DNA of 64,000 nt. It comes from Curtobacterium ammoniigenes NBRC 101786 (lineage in GTDB: Bacteria; Actinomycetota; Actinomycetes; Actinomycetales; Microbacteriaceae). The translations under genes were made by a program, and so were the position numbers. The stretch covers positions 124,001 through 188,000 of the forward strand of contig NZ_BCSV01000001.1 of the NCBI RefSeq assembly GCF_001571045.1, in the 5' to 3' direction. The notes beneath the pieces are model-generated. The model worked only from the letters and a program-made list of their open reading frames with translations. It was not told the origin of the DNA and searched no databases. Positions 17,110-26,166 of this stretch are shown here, one piece after another. Numbering within the stretch: position 1 is the stretch's first letter; every line of letters starts with the position of its first letter.

Positions 17110-18302
17110 TGACCAACGACCCACAACCGTTGTCTGCTGTCATCGTGGGGTGCGGGGTGATCGCCCACAATCATGTTCGCGCGATCGCTGCGCACGAGGG
17201 TGCGCGGGTGGTTGGTCTGGTCGATCCGGACCAGGCTGCCGCGGCGCGCATCGCGGACCTCGCGGACGAGGTCGGGATGCCGCGTCCGCGCTGCTTCGCG
17301 GACCTCGCGGACGCGCTGGCGGAGCTCTCGCCCGACATCGTCGTGATCGCCACGCCGAGCGGATTGCACGTCGCTCTCGCGGAGCAGGCGCTCGCGTCGG
17401 GGGCGAACGTGATCATCGAGAAGCCGCTGGATGTGTCGGTGCCGGTCGGTCGCCGGATGCGGGAGCTCGCCGCGGATGCGGAGCGGCGGGGGCTTGTGGT
17501 CTCGGTGATCAGTCAGCATCGGTTCGACCCGGCGTCGGTCGTGGTCGCGAATGCGCTCCGGGACGGCACGTTCGGCCGGTTGACCAGCGCGGTCGCGTCG
17601 GTGGCGTGGTGGCGCTCGCAGGAGTATTACGACTCGGGGCAGTGGCGGGGAACGTGGGAGCTGGATGGCGGCGGGTCGGTGATGAACCAGGGTGTGCACA
17701 CCGTGGATCTGCTGGTCTGGTTCCTGGGTCGGCCGATCGCGGTGTATGCGCACACGGCTCGGCTTGCTCATGAGCGGATCGCGGTCGAGGATGTTGCGGT
17801 CGCGACGGTGCGGTTCGAGAGCGGGGCGCTTGCCGTGCTGCACGCCACGACGGCGGCGTATCCCGGGCTGACGGTGCGCGTGCAGGTGCATGGGTCGGAG
17901 GGGTCCGCGGTGATCGAGGATGACCAGTTGGCGTACTTCGCTGGTGTCGGTGCGCGTGGTGGGGACAACGCGGATCCGACGAGGTCCGCGGAGAACCATG
18001 CTGATGAGTTGGTGGAGCCGGCGCATCGGTACGGCAATCCGCGCGAGGCGGACGCGTTCGTGCAGGCGCATCGCCGTCAGTACGACGACATCATCGACGC
18101 GATCCGGACGGCGCGCGCGCCGGGCGTGACGGTCGACGCAGCGCTCCGGTCGTTGGCAGTCGTCCGCGCGCTCTACGTCTCCGCGACCGTGGGCCGCGAG
18201 GTCGCGATCGACGACGTCCTCAGCGGCGCCTACGACGACGTCCAGACCCGCACCGAATTCACCGAGCCTGCGGAGGCCGTCGCCACCGCGGGGAAGTATT
18301 GA
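17109..18302 (+). CDS. Gfo/Idh/MocA family oxidoreductase
   Basis: 397 residues. The N-terminal Rossmann fold begins VIVGCGVIAHNHVRAI and carries the family EKP motif (IIEKPLDV); the C-terminal domain has GGGSVMNQGVHTVDLLVWFLG with the usual catalytic His. Such enzymes oxidise or reduce sugars and cyclitols with NAD(P). The position between sugar permeases and a sugar isomerase says it acts on the imported sugar or a derivative, but the substrate is unknown. Confidence 0.88.
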   Translation: MTNDPQPLSAVIVGCGVIAHNHVRAIAAHEGARVVGLVDPDQAAAARIADLADEVGMPRPRCFADLADALAELSPDIVVIATPSGLHVALAEQALASGANVIIEKPLDVSVPVGRRMRELAADAERRGLVVSVISQHRFDPASVVVANALRDGTFGRLTSAVASVAWWRSQEYYDSGQWRGTWELDGGGSVMNQGVHTVDLLVWFLGRPIAVYAHTARLAHERIAVEDVAVATVRFESGALAVLHATTAAYPGLTVRVQVHGSEGSAVIEDDQLAYFAGVGARGGDNADPTRSAENHADELVEPAHRYGNPREADAFVQAHRRQYDDIIDAIRTARAPGVTVDAALRSLAVVRALYVSATVGREVAIDDVLSGAYDDVQTRTEFTEPAEAVATAGKY

Positions 18303-18330
18303 CCGGCAGACCACGAAGCGAGGCAATTCC

Positions 18331-19194
18331 GTGAAGTTCTCCGTATTCACTGCGTCCACTCCGGACTGGACCCCCGAGGAGGCAGCGACGACGCTTGCCG
18401 CCCAGGGCTGGGACGGTATCGAGTGGCGGATCACCGACCAGCAGCCTGCCGACGAGCCGGGCTTCTGGGCAGGCAACCGGGCCACCTGGCCGTTGACCGG
18501 TCTGGAGGATCGGATCCCCGAGATCGCGGCCGTCACCCGCGACGCCGGGCTCGCGTTCTCGGGCATCGGAGGGTACGCCCGCGTGAACGACTACGACAAC
18601 GTCGAGCGCATGCTCGCCGCGACCGCGGCGCTCGGCGCCGAACGGGTCCGGGTGACGATGCTGCAACTCGGGACCGGTCCATACCGGGAGCTGTTCTCGG
18701 CCGCGCGCCGCGACCTGGAGTGGGTCGCCGACCGGGCCGCGCACCATGGGGTGCAGGCGCTCGTCGAGCTGCACCACCGGACGATCACCTCCTCGGCGTC
18801 GGCGGCGTTCCGACTCGTCGACGGGCTCGACCCGGACCATGTCGGCGTCATCCACGACTCCGGGAACCTGGCGATCGAGGGCCATGAGGATCACGTTGCC
18901 GCCTTCGAACTGCTCGGCGAATACCTCGCACACGTGCACGTGAAGAACGTCGCTTGGCGCCCGACTGGTGCGCGCCGTCCCGACGGATCCGCTGTGTGGG
19001 ATGCGAAGTGGGAGCCGCTCCTCGAGGGGCAGGTCGACCTCGACGCCTACTTCGCCGCGCTGGCACGCGTGGGCTACGACCGGTGGGTCACGCTCGAGGA
19101 CTTCTCGACCGCGGAGCCGTTGGCGGAGCGGACCGCGCACAACCTGGCGATCGTGCGGGCAGCGCACACCCGCGCGCTCGAGCAGGCCGCCTAG
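18331..19194 (+). CDS. TIM-barrel sugar phosphate isomerase/epimerase
   Basis: 287 residues from a GTG at 18331. The AP-endonuclease-2/xylose isomerase-like barrel is recognised from MKFSVFTASTPDWTPEEA and from candidate metal ligands in LVELHHR (Glu), GVIHDSGN (Asp), HVHVKN (His) and VTLEDFS (Glu). It probably isomerises or epimerises a keto-sugar made by the oxidoreductase encoded upstream. It is the last gene of the 13906-19194 operon and is followed by a strong hairpin. Confidence 0.85.
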   Translation: MKFSVFTASTPDWTPEEAATTLAAQGWDGIEWRITDQQPADEPGFWAGNRATWPLTGLEDRIPEIAAVTRDAGLAFSGIGGYARVNDYDNVERMLAATAALGAERVRVTMLQLGTGPYRELFSAARRDLEWVADRAAHHGVQALVELHHRTITSSASAAFRLVDGLDPDHVGVIHDSGNLAIEGHEDHVAAFELLGEYLAHVHVKNVAWRPTGARRPDGSAVWDAKWEPLLEGQVDLDAYFAALARVGYDRWVTLEDFSTAEPLAERTAHNLAIVRAAHTRALEQAA

Positions 19195-19210
19195 GAGCGC
19201 GAGCCGGTCG

Positions 19211-19257
19211 GCGTCGGGCCTGCGGTCGGGCGAGCGCCCAGGCCGAAGGCCCGACGC
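19211..19257. terminator. Composite hairpin between convergent genes
   Basis: GCGTCGGGCC (19211-19220) pairs perfectly with GGCCCGACGC (19248-19257). Inside the loop a second stem, GGGCG (19228-19232) with CGCCC (19235-19239), can form. It lies between the isomerase and the convergent Nramp gene and could stop transcription from both sides. Confidence 0.65.
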
Positions 19258-19264
19258 TGTGGCC

Positions 19265-20533
19265 TCAGTGCACCAGACCAAGCGCCGTCGGCACGGTGTA
19301 CAGGCTGAATCCGATCACGATGATCGACAGGCCCGTGACACTCCACCGGTAGATGCCGCGCATGCGCATCGCGGGCGGGAGCGCGCGACGCTCGAGCAGC
19401 AGGAGCAGCCCGAGCACGATCGGCAGCAGCAGCGCGTTCATGACTTCGACGTCGACGGCGAGCTGGACAAGGTCGGCGCTCGCCAGGACGATCACCGCCC
19501 CGACGACGTGCGTCAGCGCGTAGACAAGGAAGAACGGGCGGTTCGACCGCGTGATCCCACCGTTCAGCGAGTGCTTCCAGCCGAGCACATCGGCGATGCC
19601 CCACGAACCGGCGAGTGAGACGACGATCGCAGCGACGAACGCGCCTCCCAGGATGGCGACGCCGATGAGCACGCGTGCGGATGCGTTCCCCAGGAACGGT
19701 GCGAGGGCTGTCGCGATCTGGCCGACGGTGCCGAGTCCCGTGCTCCCGCCGTGGCCGGTGCGCCAGATCGTTGCCGCGAGGGTGATGATGACGACGATCA
19801 TCACGCCCTGGGTGAGGAGTGAGCCGAAGGCGGTGTCGCGGCGCTCGCGCCCGAGGTCGCGAATGGTGATGCCTTTGTCGATGACCGCGGTCTGCTGGTA
19901 GAAGATCATCCACGGCATGATCACCGCGCCCACGTTCGCAGCGAGCAAGTACAGGTACCCGTGGTTCGCGAGCGGGAGCGCGGCGAAATGCGCGCTGAGG
20001 TCGCTCCACCGTGGATGGGCGGCGATCATCGCAGGGATGAACGCGAGCTGGCCGAGGCCGACGATGATCCCGATGCGCTCGACGCGCCGGTAGCTTCCGA
20101 GCAAAGCGACGACAACGAGCACGAGCGTGACGATCGGCACTGTGATCCATCGCGAGACGCCGAACAGCTCGCCGACGCCCGCGATACCCGCAAACTCGGT
20201 GAGGAGCGCCCCCACCGCTGAGACCACGAGCGTACCAGCCGACACCCACGCCCACCGACCACCGAAGTGCTCTCGGATCAGCTGTCCGTGGCCCTTGCGG
20301 GTGACGACGCCCAGCCGGACGGTGATCTCCTGGACCATGAAGAGGATCGGAATGAGCACGAGCTGTGGGAGCACCATCGCGTATCCCCACTGCGCGCCGG
20401 ACTGGGCTGCGGTGATGAGGCAGCCGGCGTCCGTGTCCGCGAGCATGACGATCAGGCCGGGACCCCATACGGCGAGCAGCGATCGGCGGGTCGGTGTGGG
20501 CGGTGCGGTCGTCCCGCGCTCGTTCAGCAACAC
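19265..20533 (-). CDS. Nramp-family metal transporter with altered metal-site motifs
   Basis: 422 residues, about eleven hydrophobic segments, of the Nramp/MntH superfamily. The canonical helix-1 DPGN motif reads DAGC here (residues 35-38, in ADTDAGC), and the helix-6 MPH motif reads MPW (206-208). The coordinating Asp and Met are kept, while the Asn becomes Cys and the His becomes Trp. This places it in a divergent Nramp branch, so Mn or Fe transport should not be assumed. A TTG at 20551 would put the start inside the operator; the GTG at 20533 is preferred and lies 6 bases after a TACCTT -10 element, implying a leaderless transcript. A DtxR/IdeR-type box at 20541-20560 covers the promoter. 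Confidence 0.85.
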   Translation of the reverse strand: MLLNERGTTAPPTPTRRSLLAVWGPGLIVMLADTDAGCLITAAQSGAQWGYAMVLPQLVLIPILFMVQEITVRLGVVTRKGHGQLIREHFGGRWAWVSAGTLVVSAVGALLTEFAGIAGVGELFGVSRWITVPIVTLVLVVVALLGSYRRVERIGIIVGLGQLAFIPAMIAAHPRWSDLSAHFAALPLANHGYLYLLAANVGAVIMPWMIFYQQTAVIDKGITIRDLGRERRDTAFGSLLTQGVMIVVIITLAATIWRTGHGGSTGLGTVGQIATALAPFLGNASARVLIGVAILGGAFVAAIVVSLAGSWGIADVLGWKHSLNGGITRSNRPFFLVYALTHVVGAVIVLASADLVQLAVDVEVMNALLLPIVLGLLLLLERRALPPAMRMRGIYRWSVTGLSIIVIGFSLYTVPTALGLVH

Positions 20534-20540
20534 GTTTCTA

Positions 20541-20560
20541 AGGTAAGGCAAGCCTTACCT
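20541..20560 (-). promoter_or_regulatory. DtxR/IdeR/MntR-type metal box
   Basis: AGGTAAGGC (20541-20549) and GCCTTACCT (20552-20560) are a perfect 9-2-9 inverted repeat. It matches the actinobacterial iron/manganese box pattern (AGGTNAGSC and its complement). It overlaps the proposed -10 of the Nramp gene (TACCTT on the minus strand, 20545-20540), where binding of a metal-loaded DtxR-family repressor would block transcription. It also lies 68 bases before the divergent SDR gene. Confidence 0.85.
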
Positions 20561-20627
20561 ATGTGACCACGGGAATTGCCACAGGACTAGCGTCGGGTGA
20601 CGGAACGCCACCGAGGAGAGGACCCCA

Positions 20628-21290
20628 ATGTCGACCATCGCCATCATCGGAGCCGGCAGCGGCGTCGGTCTTGCAACCGCTCGCCGATTCGGGCGCGAGG
20701 GGTTTGCCGTCGCACTCATCTCGCGGAACCAGGCCCGCCTCGATGCGCTTGCAGCCGAACTCCGCGCGGATGGCGTGGAGGCGCAGGGATTCGCGGCGAA
20801 CGTGCGCGACGCAGCGTCGCTGACGGGCGCGCTCGAGACGGCAACGGAGCAGCTCGGGCTGATCGAGGTGCTGCAGTACAGCCCGCTCCCCGCCAAGGAG
20901 TACATGCGGCCGGTCCTCGAGACCGTCGCGGCCGACCTTGTCGGACCGATCGAGTTCTCCGTCTACGGAGCCGTCACCGCAGCGCGGCAGGTCATCCCGA
21001 GCATGCGCTCGCTCCGGCGCGGCACGATCCTGTTCGTCAACGGCGCGAGCGCCGTGCGACCGGGTGCACGCGTCACGGGCACCTCTGTCGCCTTCGCCGG
21101 AGAGTCCGCGTACGCGTCGCTGCTCCACGATGCCCTGGCCGACGAGAACATCCACGTCGGGCAGCTCATCATTCCGTTCGGTATCGACGATGGGCAGGAG
21201 TCGCACTCGGGCACGGCAATCGCCGAGCGGCTTTGGGCGATGCACGCGGAACGCGGGGAGTTCCGCGTCTACGCGGAACCGCTCGACTGA
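20628..21290 (+). CDS. Short-chain dehydrogenase/reductase (SDR)-like protein
   Basis: 220 residues. The Rossmann cofactor motif is present at the N-terminus as IAIIGAGSGVGLATARRFGREGF, followed by the NxR-type segment ISRNQARLDAL. The usual catalytic Ser-Tyr-Lys set is not clear: the Ser region reads FVNGASAVRP and the expected YxxxK appears as SAYASLLHD, with no Lys. It may be a non-classical SDR or have lost activity. GGAGAGGA precedes the ATG. It is divergent from the Nramp gene and may share its metal control. Confidence 0.75.
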   Translation: MSTIAIIGAGSGVGLATARRFGREGFAVALISRNQARLDALAAELRADGVEAQGFAANVRDAASLTGALETATEQLGLIEVLQYSPLPAKEYMRPVLETVAADLVGPIEFSVYGAVTAARQVIPSMRSLRRGTILFVNGASAVRPGARVTGTSVAFAGESAYASLLHDALADENIHVGQLIIPFGIDDGQESHSGTAIAERLWAMHAERGEFRVYAEPLD

Positions 21291-21296
21291 GTCGGA

Positions 21297-21355
21297 GCTC
21301 CCAGCCGGGAGCACCGCGCCGGGAGGGCTCGGACCGAAGCGGGCCGGTCCGGCCC
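21297..21355 (+). terminator. Two short hairpins after SDR gene
   Basis: GCTCCC (21297-21302) pairs with GGGAGC (21307-21312), and GGGCCGG (21341-21347) pairs with CCGGCCC (21349-21355). Both follow the SDR stop at 21290 and precede the next gene at 21400. They are plausible terminator stems without U-tracts. Confidence 0.4.
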
Positions 21356-21399
21356 ACCTGACGAGCGGGGTATCAATTCGCTCGCATTAGGCTGGGGCC

Positions 21400-22851
21400 G
21401 TGCGCCGTCGAAGCAACCTCAACATGGCGCCCGGCATAGTAGCGCGATACGCCGCGCTCGTGGTCGTCTTCCTCTGGGGCATCTATCAAGCCTTCTGGAA
21501 TCTCGCCGCCCGGGACATCGACGGTGACGAGCAGACCTACGTGCAGGCAGGCTGGCAGTACGTCCACGGCCAATTCGCGCTGAACCAGGAACACCCGCCG
21601 ACTGCGAAGTATCTGTTCGGCCTCGCACAGCTCGTTGCCGGGCAGGGGGTGGTTGGCCCTCGAGCTGTCGTCGCCGCGCTCATCGTGCTCGGTGGAGCGG
21701 CCATCTTCTGGTGGCTTCGTCGCGAAGTCGGTTGGTGGGGTGCGCTGCTCGCGGCCGGTCTGTGGATGCTCCTGCCGCGTGGCGTGCCGGACAGTGACGG
21801 CCTCCGCATCGACCGCTCGGCGACCGTCGATCCAGTGATGGTGGTCTTTGCCATCGGCGCGTTCGCGACCGGCTGGCGCTGGATCCGAACGGAGCGCTGG
21901 TACTGGGCGGCCGCCTCCGGTGTGCTGATGGCGGCCTCGGTGACGTCGAAAGTGTCGACGCTCGTGCTGCTGCCCGCTTTCCTCCTGCTCCCGATCATGT
22001 TCCGCAAGTGGAGAGCGCTCGTGCGCGGCGGCGCGGTGTGGACCGCGACGTTCCTCGTGACCGCGATCCTCGTCTACGCGCCGCTCGGCCTGCATGCCGT
22101 GAAGTACATGTTCGCGTTTCAGTCGCGGCACAACCAGCTGGGGCACCTCACATCGGTCGCTGGAACGACGTACACGCATGCTCCCTGGTGGGCGAACCTC
22201 TGGTTCATGCTGCAGGGGATGGGGCTGCCCGTGATCCTCGTCCTCGCCGTGGGAGTTGGCGCGGCCATCGTCATTCGGCCGGACAGATTGGTTGTCTGGC
22301 TCGGTGTCGCGCTGCTGCTCCTGTTCGCGTTCTACCTCGGGTACGCCGACGTCGCGCTCGCGTACTACTACGACGCGTGGACCTGGCTCGTCTCGGTGAT
22401 CGCCGGCGTCGGGTACGCGCGGCTCGCCGCGGTGCGCCCACGAGTGGTGAGCCTCTCGATCGTGGCGGCGGCTGTCGTGGTCGCGGTCGCCGCGAGTGCG
22501 GGCGTGTCGGGGACGGTCTGGCGGGCTCGGCCGACGGGGATCGCACGCGTTCCCGCGCTGCTCCAGCGGGAGGCGCCGCACGGCGGGGTCCCGCTGGTCG
22601 CCGGGATGAGTCCATCCGTCTACGCGCCGTATCTCGGCAATCGCGCGACGATGGGTGACTCGGCCGGCCCCTATTCGGTCATCATCGACGGCACCGACCC
22701 ACGCTTCCCGCTCACGCCGCGCGAGCAAGCCGTGCTCCGCGTCGATCGGGCAGCGTTCCACCGATATCGTCTCGACGACGTCACCGTTTGGATCCCGGAC
22801 CGCCTGATCGCATCGTCACCGTCCGGGCTGCAGGTCGCCGGCAGTCACTGA
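21400..22851 (+). CDS. Polytopic membrane glycosyltransferase (GT39/ArnT-like)
   Basis: 483 residues with about eleven hydrophobic segments. Near the N-terminus the acidic loop RDIDGDEQTYVQAG and the following NQEHPPTAKYLFG match the D-x-D/E and HPP landmarks of lipid-linked-sugar glycosyltransferases of the PMT/ArnT type. Such enzymes move a sugar from a polyprenyl carrier to a protein or envelope polymer on the outer face of the membrane. The C-terminal ~110 residues form a soluble domain. The start may be the GTG at 21400 or the ATG at 21424. It converges on another polytopic protein. Confidence 0.65.
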   Translation: MRRRSNLNMAPGIVARYAALVVVFLWGIYQAFWNLAARDIDGDEQTYVQAGWQYVHGQFALNQEHPPTAKYLFGLAQLVAGQGVVGPRAVVAALIVLGGAAIFWWLRREVGWWGALLAAGLWMLLPRGVPDSDGLRIDRSATVDPVMVVFAIGAFATGWRWIRTERWYWAAASGVLMAASVTSKVSTLVLLPAFLLLPIMFRKWRALVRGGAVWTATFLVTAILVYAPLGLHAVKYMFAFQSRHNQLGHLTSVAGTTYTHAPWWANLWFMLQGMGLPVILVLAVGVGAAIVIRPDRLVVWLGVALLLLFAFYLGYADVALAYYYDAWTWLVSVIAGVGYARLAAVRPRVVSLSIVAAAVVVAVAASAGVSGTVWRARPTGIARVPALLQREAPHGGVPLVAGMSPSVYAPYLGNRATMGDSAGPYSVIIDGTDPRFPLTPREQAVLRVDRAAFHRYRLDDVTVWIPDRLIASSPSGLQVAGSH

Positions 22852-22879
22852 CGCCGTTCGACCGTCCATGCGCCGTCGC

Positions 22880-24196
22880 TCAGCGCGACAGGTACGCGCA
22901 GGTGAGGTTCAGCGTCCAGCCGGGCGGGGCCTCGACCAACTGCGGGTCCGTTGTCTTGCCCGTGCCGCACTGCTGCTTGGCCGCGGCGACCTGGACGGCG
23001 AGCGGGGTCCCTTGCGACCGCTGCGACGGCGGAGTCCACCAGTTCACGACGAGCGGCAGCGCGACGACGACCGCGACGGCGACGGCGATGATGCGGGGAG
23101 CACGGAGCGAGCGTTGCAGCAGCGTATCGGCGATGAGGACGAGTGCGGCGAGGATGAAGCCGGAGCTGACGCTCGAATACCGCCACACACCGAACCCGGA
23201 CACATCTTGGAAGGTGTGTTGCGCGAACTCGAATCCGGGTGCAGGACTGACGAGAATCGCTGCCGACCAGATGATGCCCGAACCGAGCGTCGTCGCGACA
23301 ATCATCCACCGCTGCTTCGAGTTCGCCCAGATGGCCGCGACCACCGCGAGTCCGAGCATGACGACCGCCAGCACGATAAGCGGCAGCAGCGTGACATGCG
23401 TGATGACCTCGGCGATGAAATGCAGATGGAAGGTCCAGCTTGCCGCGAGCGGCACCGCGAGATACCCGACGACGACGTCCCACGGCGTGATGTGTGTGGG
23501 GCCGAAGTTGTATTGGACACGAGGGGTGCCGAGGTAAGTCGCCACCTCGATCGCGGCGCCGAGCAGTGCACCGGCGATCATCGGCCACTTCTTCGGGCGG
23601 CGCACGCCGAGCAGCAGGAGCGGCATGAACAGGATCGCCTGCGTCTCCGACAAGAGGATCAGCGCGGACAGTGCCGCCGCACCGATCGACGACCACCACT
23701 TCTTCGGGACGAAGATGAACAGCCACGGCGACAGCAGCAGCAGGTACGAGTGCAGGTTGTTCAGCGTGCCGAGCGACTCTTCCGGTGCCGTCGGAATGAG
23801 CGGCGGGATAGCGGCGAGCAGGATCCGCAGCACGGGGGATTGCAGCACGCCACGCGAGAGGATGAAGAGCAGCGCACTCACCGCGCCGACCGTCAGGCAA
23901 GCGAGCAGCGTCACGGTCTGGGCAAGGTAGGTCGGGCCGGCAACCGTGGTGGCGAGGCTCGCGAGCAGTCGCGGCAGCATCTGCTGGTAGCCGCCGATCG
24001 GGGTGAACAGGCTGGCCCAGAACCCTTGCACGTTCGCGTCGGACACGAAGTTGCGACCGTCCTCCGCCCACAGCACGTGCCGTGCGAGGGGCGTGACCCG
24101 GAGGTACGCGGCCGCCGTGCACGCGACGAACAGGATCGTGGCGATGAGTGCAGTCCGTGTCGACGGGGAGAGCGACCGCTTGTTCATGGGCTCCAT
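22880..24196 (-). CDS. Polytopic membrane protein, possible glycosyltransferase
   Basis: 438 residues with about eleven hydrophobic segments. An early acidic loop (HVLWAEDGRNFVSDANVQGF) sits after the first helix where GT-C-fold glycosyltransferases carry a catalytic Asp/Glu, and the overall layout is similar to its convergent neighbour. I do not recognise a specific family. The C-terminal ~50 residues are extracytoplasmic with two Cys (QQCGTG and NLTCAYL) that could form a disulfide. A role in envelope glycan assembly is inferred from topology and context. Confidence 0.5.
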   Translation of the reverse strand: MEPMNKRSLSPSTRTALIATILFVACTAAAYLRVTPLARHVLWAEDGRNFVSDANVQGFWASLFTPIGGYQQMLPRLLASLATTVAGPTYLAQTVTLLACLTVGAVSALLFILSRGVLQSPVLRILLAAIPPLIPTAPEESLGTLNNLHSYLLLLSPWLFIFVPKKWWSSIGAAALSALILLSETQAILFMPLLLLGVRRPKKWPMIAGALLGAAIEVATYLGTPRVQYNFGPTHITPWDVVVGYLAVPLAASWTFHLHFIAEVITHVTLLPLIVLAVVMLGLAVVAAIWANSKQRWMIVATTLGSGIIWSAAILVSPAPGFEFAQHTFQDVSGFGVWRYSSVSSGFILAALVLIADTLLQRSLRAPRIIAVAVAVVVALPLVVNWWTPPSQRSQGTPLAVQVAAAKQQCGTGKTTDPQLVEAPPGWTLNLTCAYLSR

Positions 24197-24375
24197 CTTC
24201 TCCGATCCGGGGCGTCTTGCCGACCACCCCGCCGGGACGGACGACCGGATCCTGACTGATGATCAATCGGGTTCCCCCGGAGTGGGGTTCGATCTGCATG
24301 CGGTCGTTCTCTTATCGTTGCTCGTGGGCTGCAGGGAGCCCATCACTTTTCGGCGGACAGGGACGGAATCGACGC

Positions 24376-26166
24376 GTGCGTTTTTTACGAACAGGTGCGG
24401 CTTTGCTGACAGGCGTTGCGGCACTGATGCTGACGGCGGGGCTGACCACCCTTCCGGCGGCGGCCGCAGCACCGTCCGATCCGTCGTTGTCGGTGCAGGA
24501 CGCGACCGGCAACCACGCGATGGGATCGTCGATCGCCGCACACGAGGGCGTCTCCACGAACGGTCCGATGTCGATGTCCGTTCGCCCCGACGTCAGTTCG
24601 AGCTCGATGGCTCCCGGGATGGATGTCAGCGCGTGGCAGCCGTCGCCGAACTGGTCGGCGGATTACGCGAATGGCGCCCGCTTTGCCTATATCAAGGCGA
24701 CGGAGGGGACGAGCTACGTCAGTGGTTCATTCGCGGCGCAATACGCCAACTCGTACAACGCCGGCCTCATCCGCGGCGCGTATGTGTATGCGCAGCCGAC
24801 GCAAGCGAGCGGCACCGCGACCGCGAATTACTTCTTCTCGCACGGTGGCGGCTGGAGTCCGGACGGCCGGACGCTCCCGCCGCTGCTTGATATCGAGTAC
24901 GGCAGCTCCTCGCAGGGCACTTGCTACGGAATCAGCCAGACCGCGATGGTCGGGTGGATCTCGGACTTCGTCAACACCATGCACAACCTCACCGGCGTGT
25001 GGCCCGCGATCTACACCACGACCGACTGGTGGACCCAGTGCACGGGCAACAGCACCGGCTTCCCGCTCGATCCGTTCTTCGTCGCGCGATACACCTCCGC
25101 CTCCAGCCCGGGCACGCTGGGTGGCTCGTGGGCGACCTGGACGATGTGGCAGTGGGCCGACAGCGGCACCTTCGAGGGGGACCAGGACGTCTTCAACGGC
25201 GACCTGTCCGCGCTGCAGTCCTACGCGAACGGATCCGCGCCGGTCTCGAGTGCCCCGGTGACACGCGTTGCCGGGGACGATGCTCCTGGCACGAGCGCGG
25301 CCCTGTCCGCAGCGACGTTCCCGTCGGGCGTCAACACCGTGTTCATCGCGACCCGCGCGAACTTCCCGGACGCGCTCGCCGGTGCGGCCGCCGCAGGCAA
25401 GGCAGGCGGGCCCATCCTGCTCGTCGACCAGTCTCCGATCCAGTCATCGGTGACCACGGAGCTGACACGCCTCGCTCCGAAGCACATCGTCGTCCTCGGC
25501 GGACCGAACGCCGTGAGTGACACGATCGCGTCCCAGTTGCAGACGTTCACGCCGAATCCGGTCACCCGGGAATACGGGTCCGACCGCTACGACACGGCGG
25601 CGACCATCGCCGCGGACAACTGGGGCTCGTCGGCGCGAACCGTGTACTTGGCAACGGGATCGAACTACCCGGACGCGGTCGCCGCATCCTCCGTCGCGGC
25701 GGCGACCGCCGAGAGCGGCCCGGTGCTCCTCACCGATCCCAACACGCTCTCGGTGGCCACGCAGGCGGAGATTCAGAAGCTCAACCCGAGCAAGGTTGTG
25801 CTGCTCGGCGGCACCGCGGCGGTGAGCAGCGCAGTGCAGGCATCGGTGACCAGCACGCTGGGTGCGCTCGGCAACGGCGGCACCGTCGTTCGCATCGCCG
25901 GATCTGATCGCTTCGGCACCGCAGCCGACGTGGCGTCGAGCGTGTACTCGTCGGCGTCGACGGTGTATCTCGCGACGGGGGAGAACTTCCCCGATGCACT
26001 GTCCGGAGGCCCGGTGGCGGGATACAACGCCGCCCCCGTCCTCCTCGTCATGGGCGACTCGATTCCGGCAGCGACCCGCGCCGAGATCATCGCGCTGAAG
26101 CCGACGAAGATCGTCATCATCGGCGGGACGAGCGCCGTCGACAGCGCCGTGCAGGCGCTCCTGTAG
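24376..26166 (+). CDS. Secreted GH25 lysozyme with three cell-wall-binding repeats
   Basis: 596 residues from a GTG at 24376; an upstream in-frame ATG exists but the clean signal peptide (FLRTGAALLTGVAALMLTAG...AAAAA) starts here. Residues ~80-290 are a GH25 muramidase: MDVSAWQ with Asp83, then LLDIEYG with Asp172 and Glu174, the expected catalytic carboxylates. Residues ~312-596 hold three cell-wall-binding repeat 2 (PF04122) units, each with the pattern VYLATG.NFPDALSGG...PVLLV...I.KL.P.K.V.LGGT.AVS. The enzyme should be exported and cut peptidoglycan while held on the wall. It converges on an S53 peptidase gene with the same C-terminal repeats; the two stops abut. Confidence 0.92.
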   Translation: MRFLRTGAALLTGVAALMLTAGLTTLPAAAAAPSDPSLSVQDATGNHAMGSSIAAHEGVSTNGPMSMSVRPDVSSSSMAPGMDVSAWQPSPNWSADYANGARFAYIKATEGTSYVSGSFAAQYANSYNAGLIRGAYVYAQPTQASGTATANYFFSHGGGWSPDGRTLPPLLDIEYGSSSQGTCYGISQTAMVGWISDFVNTMHNLTGVWPAIYTTTDWWTQCTGNSTGFPLDPFFVARYTSASSPGTLGGSWATWTMWQWADSGTFEGDQDVFNGDLSALQSYANGSAPVSSAPVTRVAGDDAPGTSAALSAATFPSGVNTVFIATRANFPDALAGAAAAGKAGGPILLVDQSPIQSSVTTELTRLAPKHIVVLGGPNAVSDTIASQLQTFTPNPVTREYGSDRYDTAATIAADNWGSSARTVYLATGSNYPDAVAASSVAAATAESGPVLLTDPNTLSVATQAEIQKLNPSKVVLLGGTAAVSSAVQASVTSTLGALGNGGTVVRIAGSDRFGTAADVASSVYSSASTVYLATGENFPDALSGGPVAGYNAAPVLLVMGDSIPAATRAEIIALKPTKIVIIGGTSAVDSAVQALL

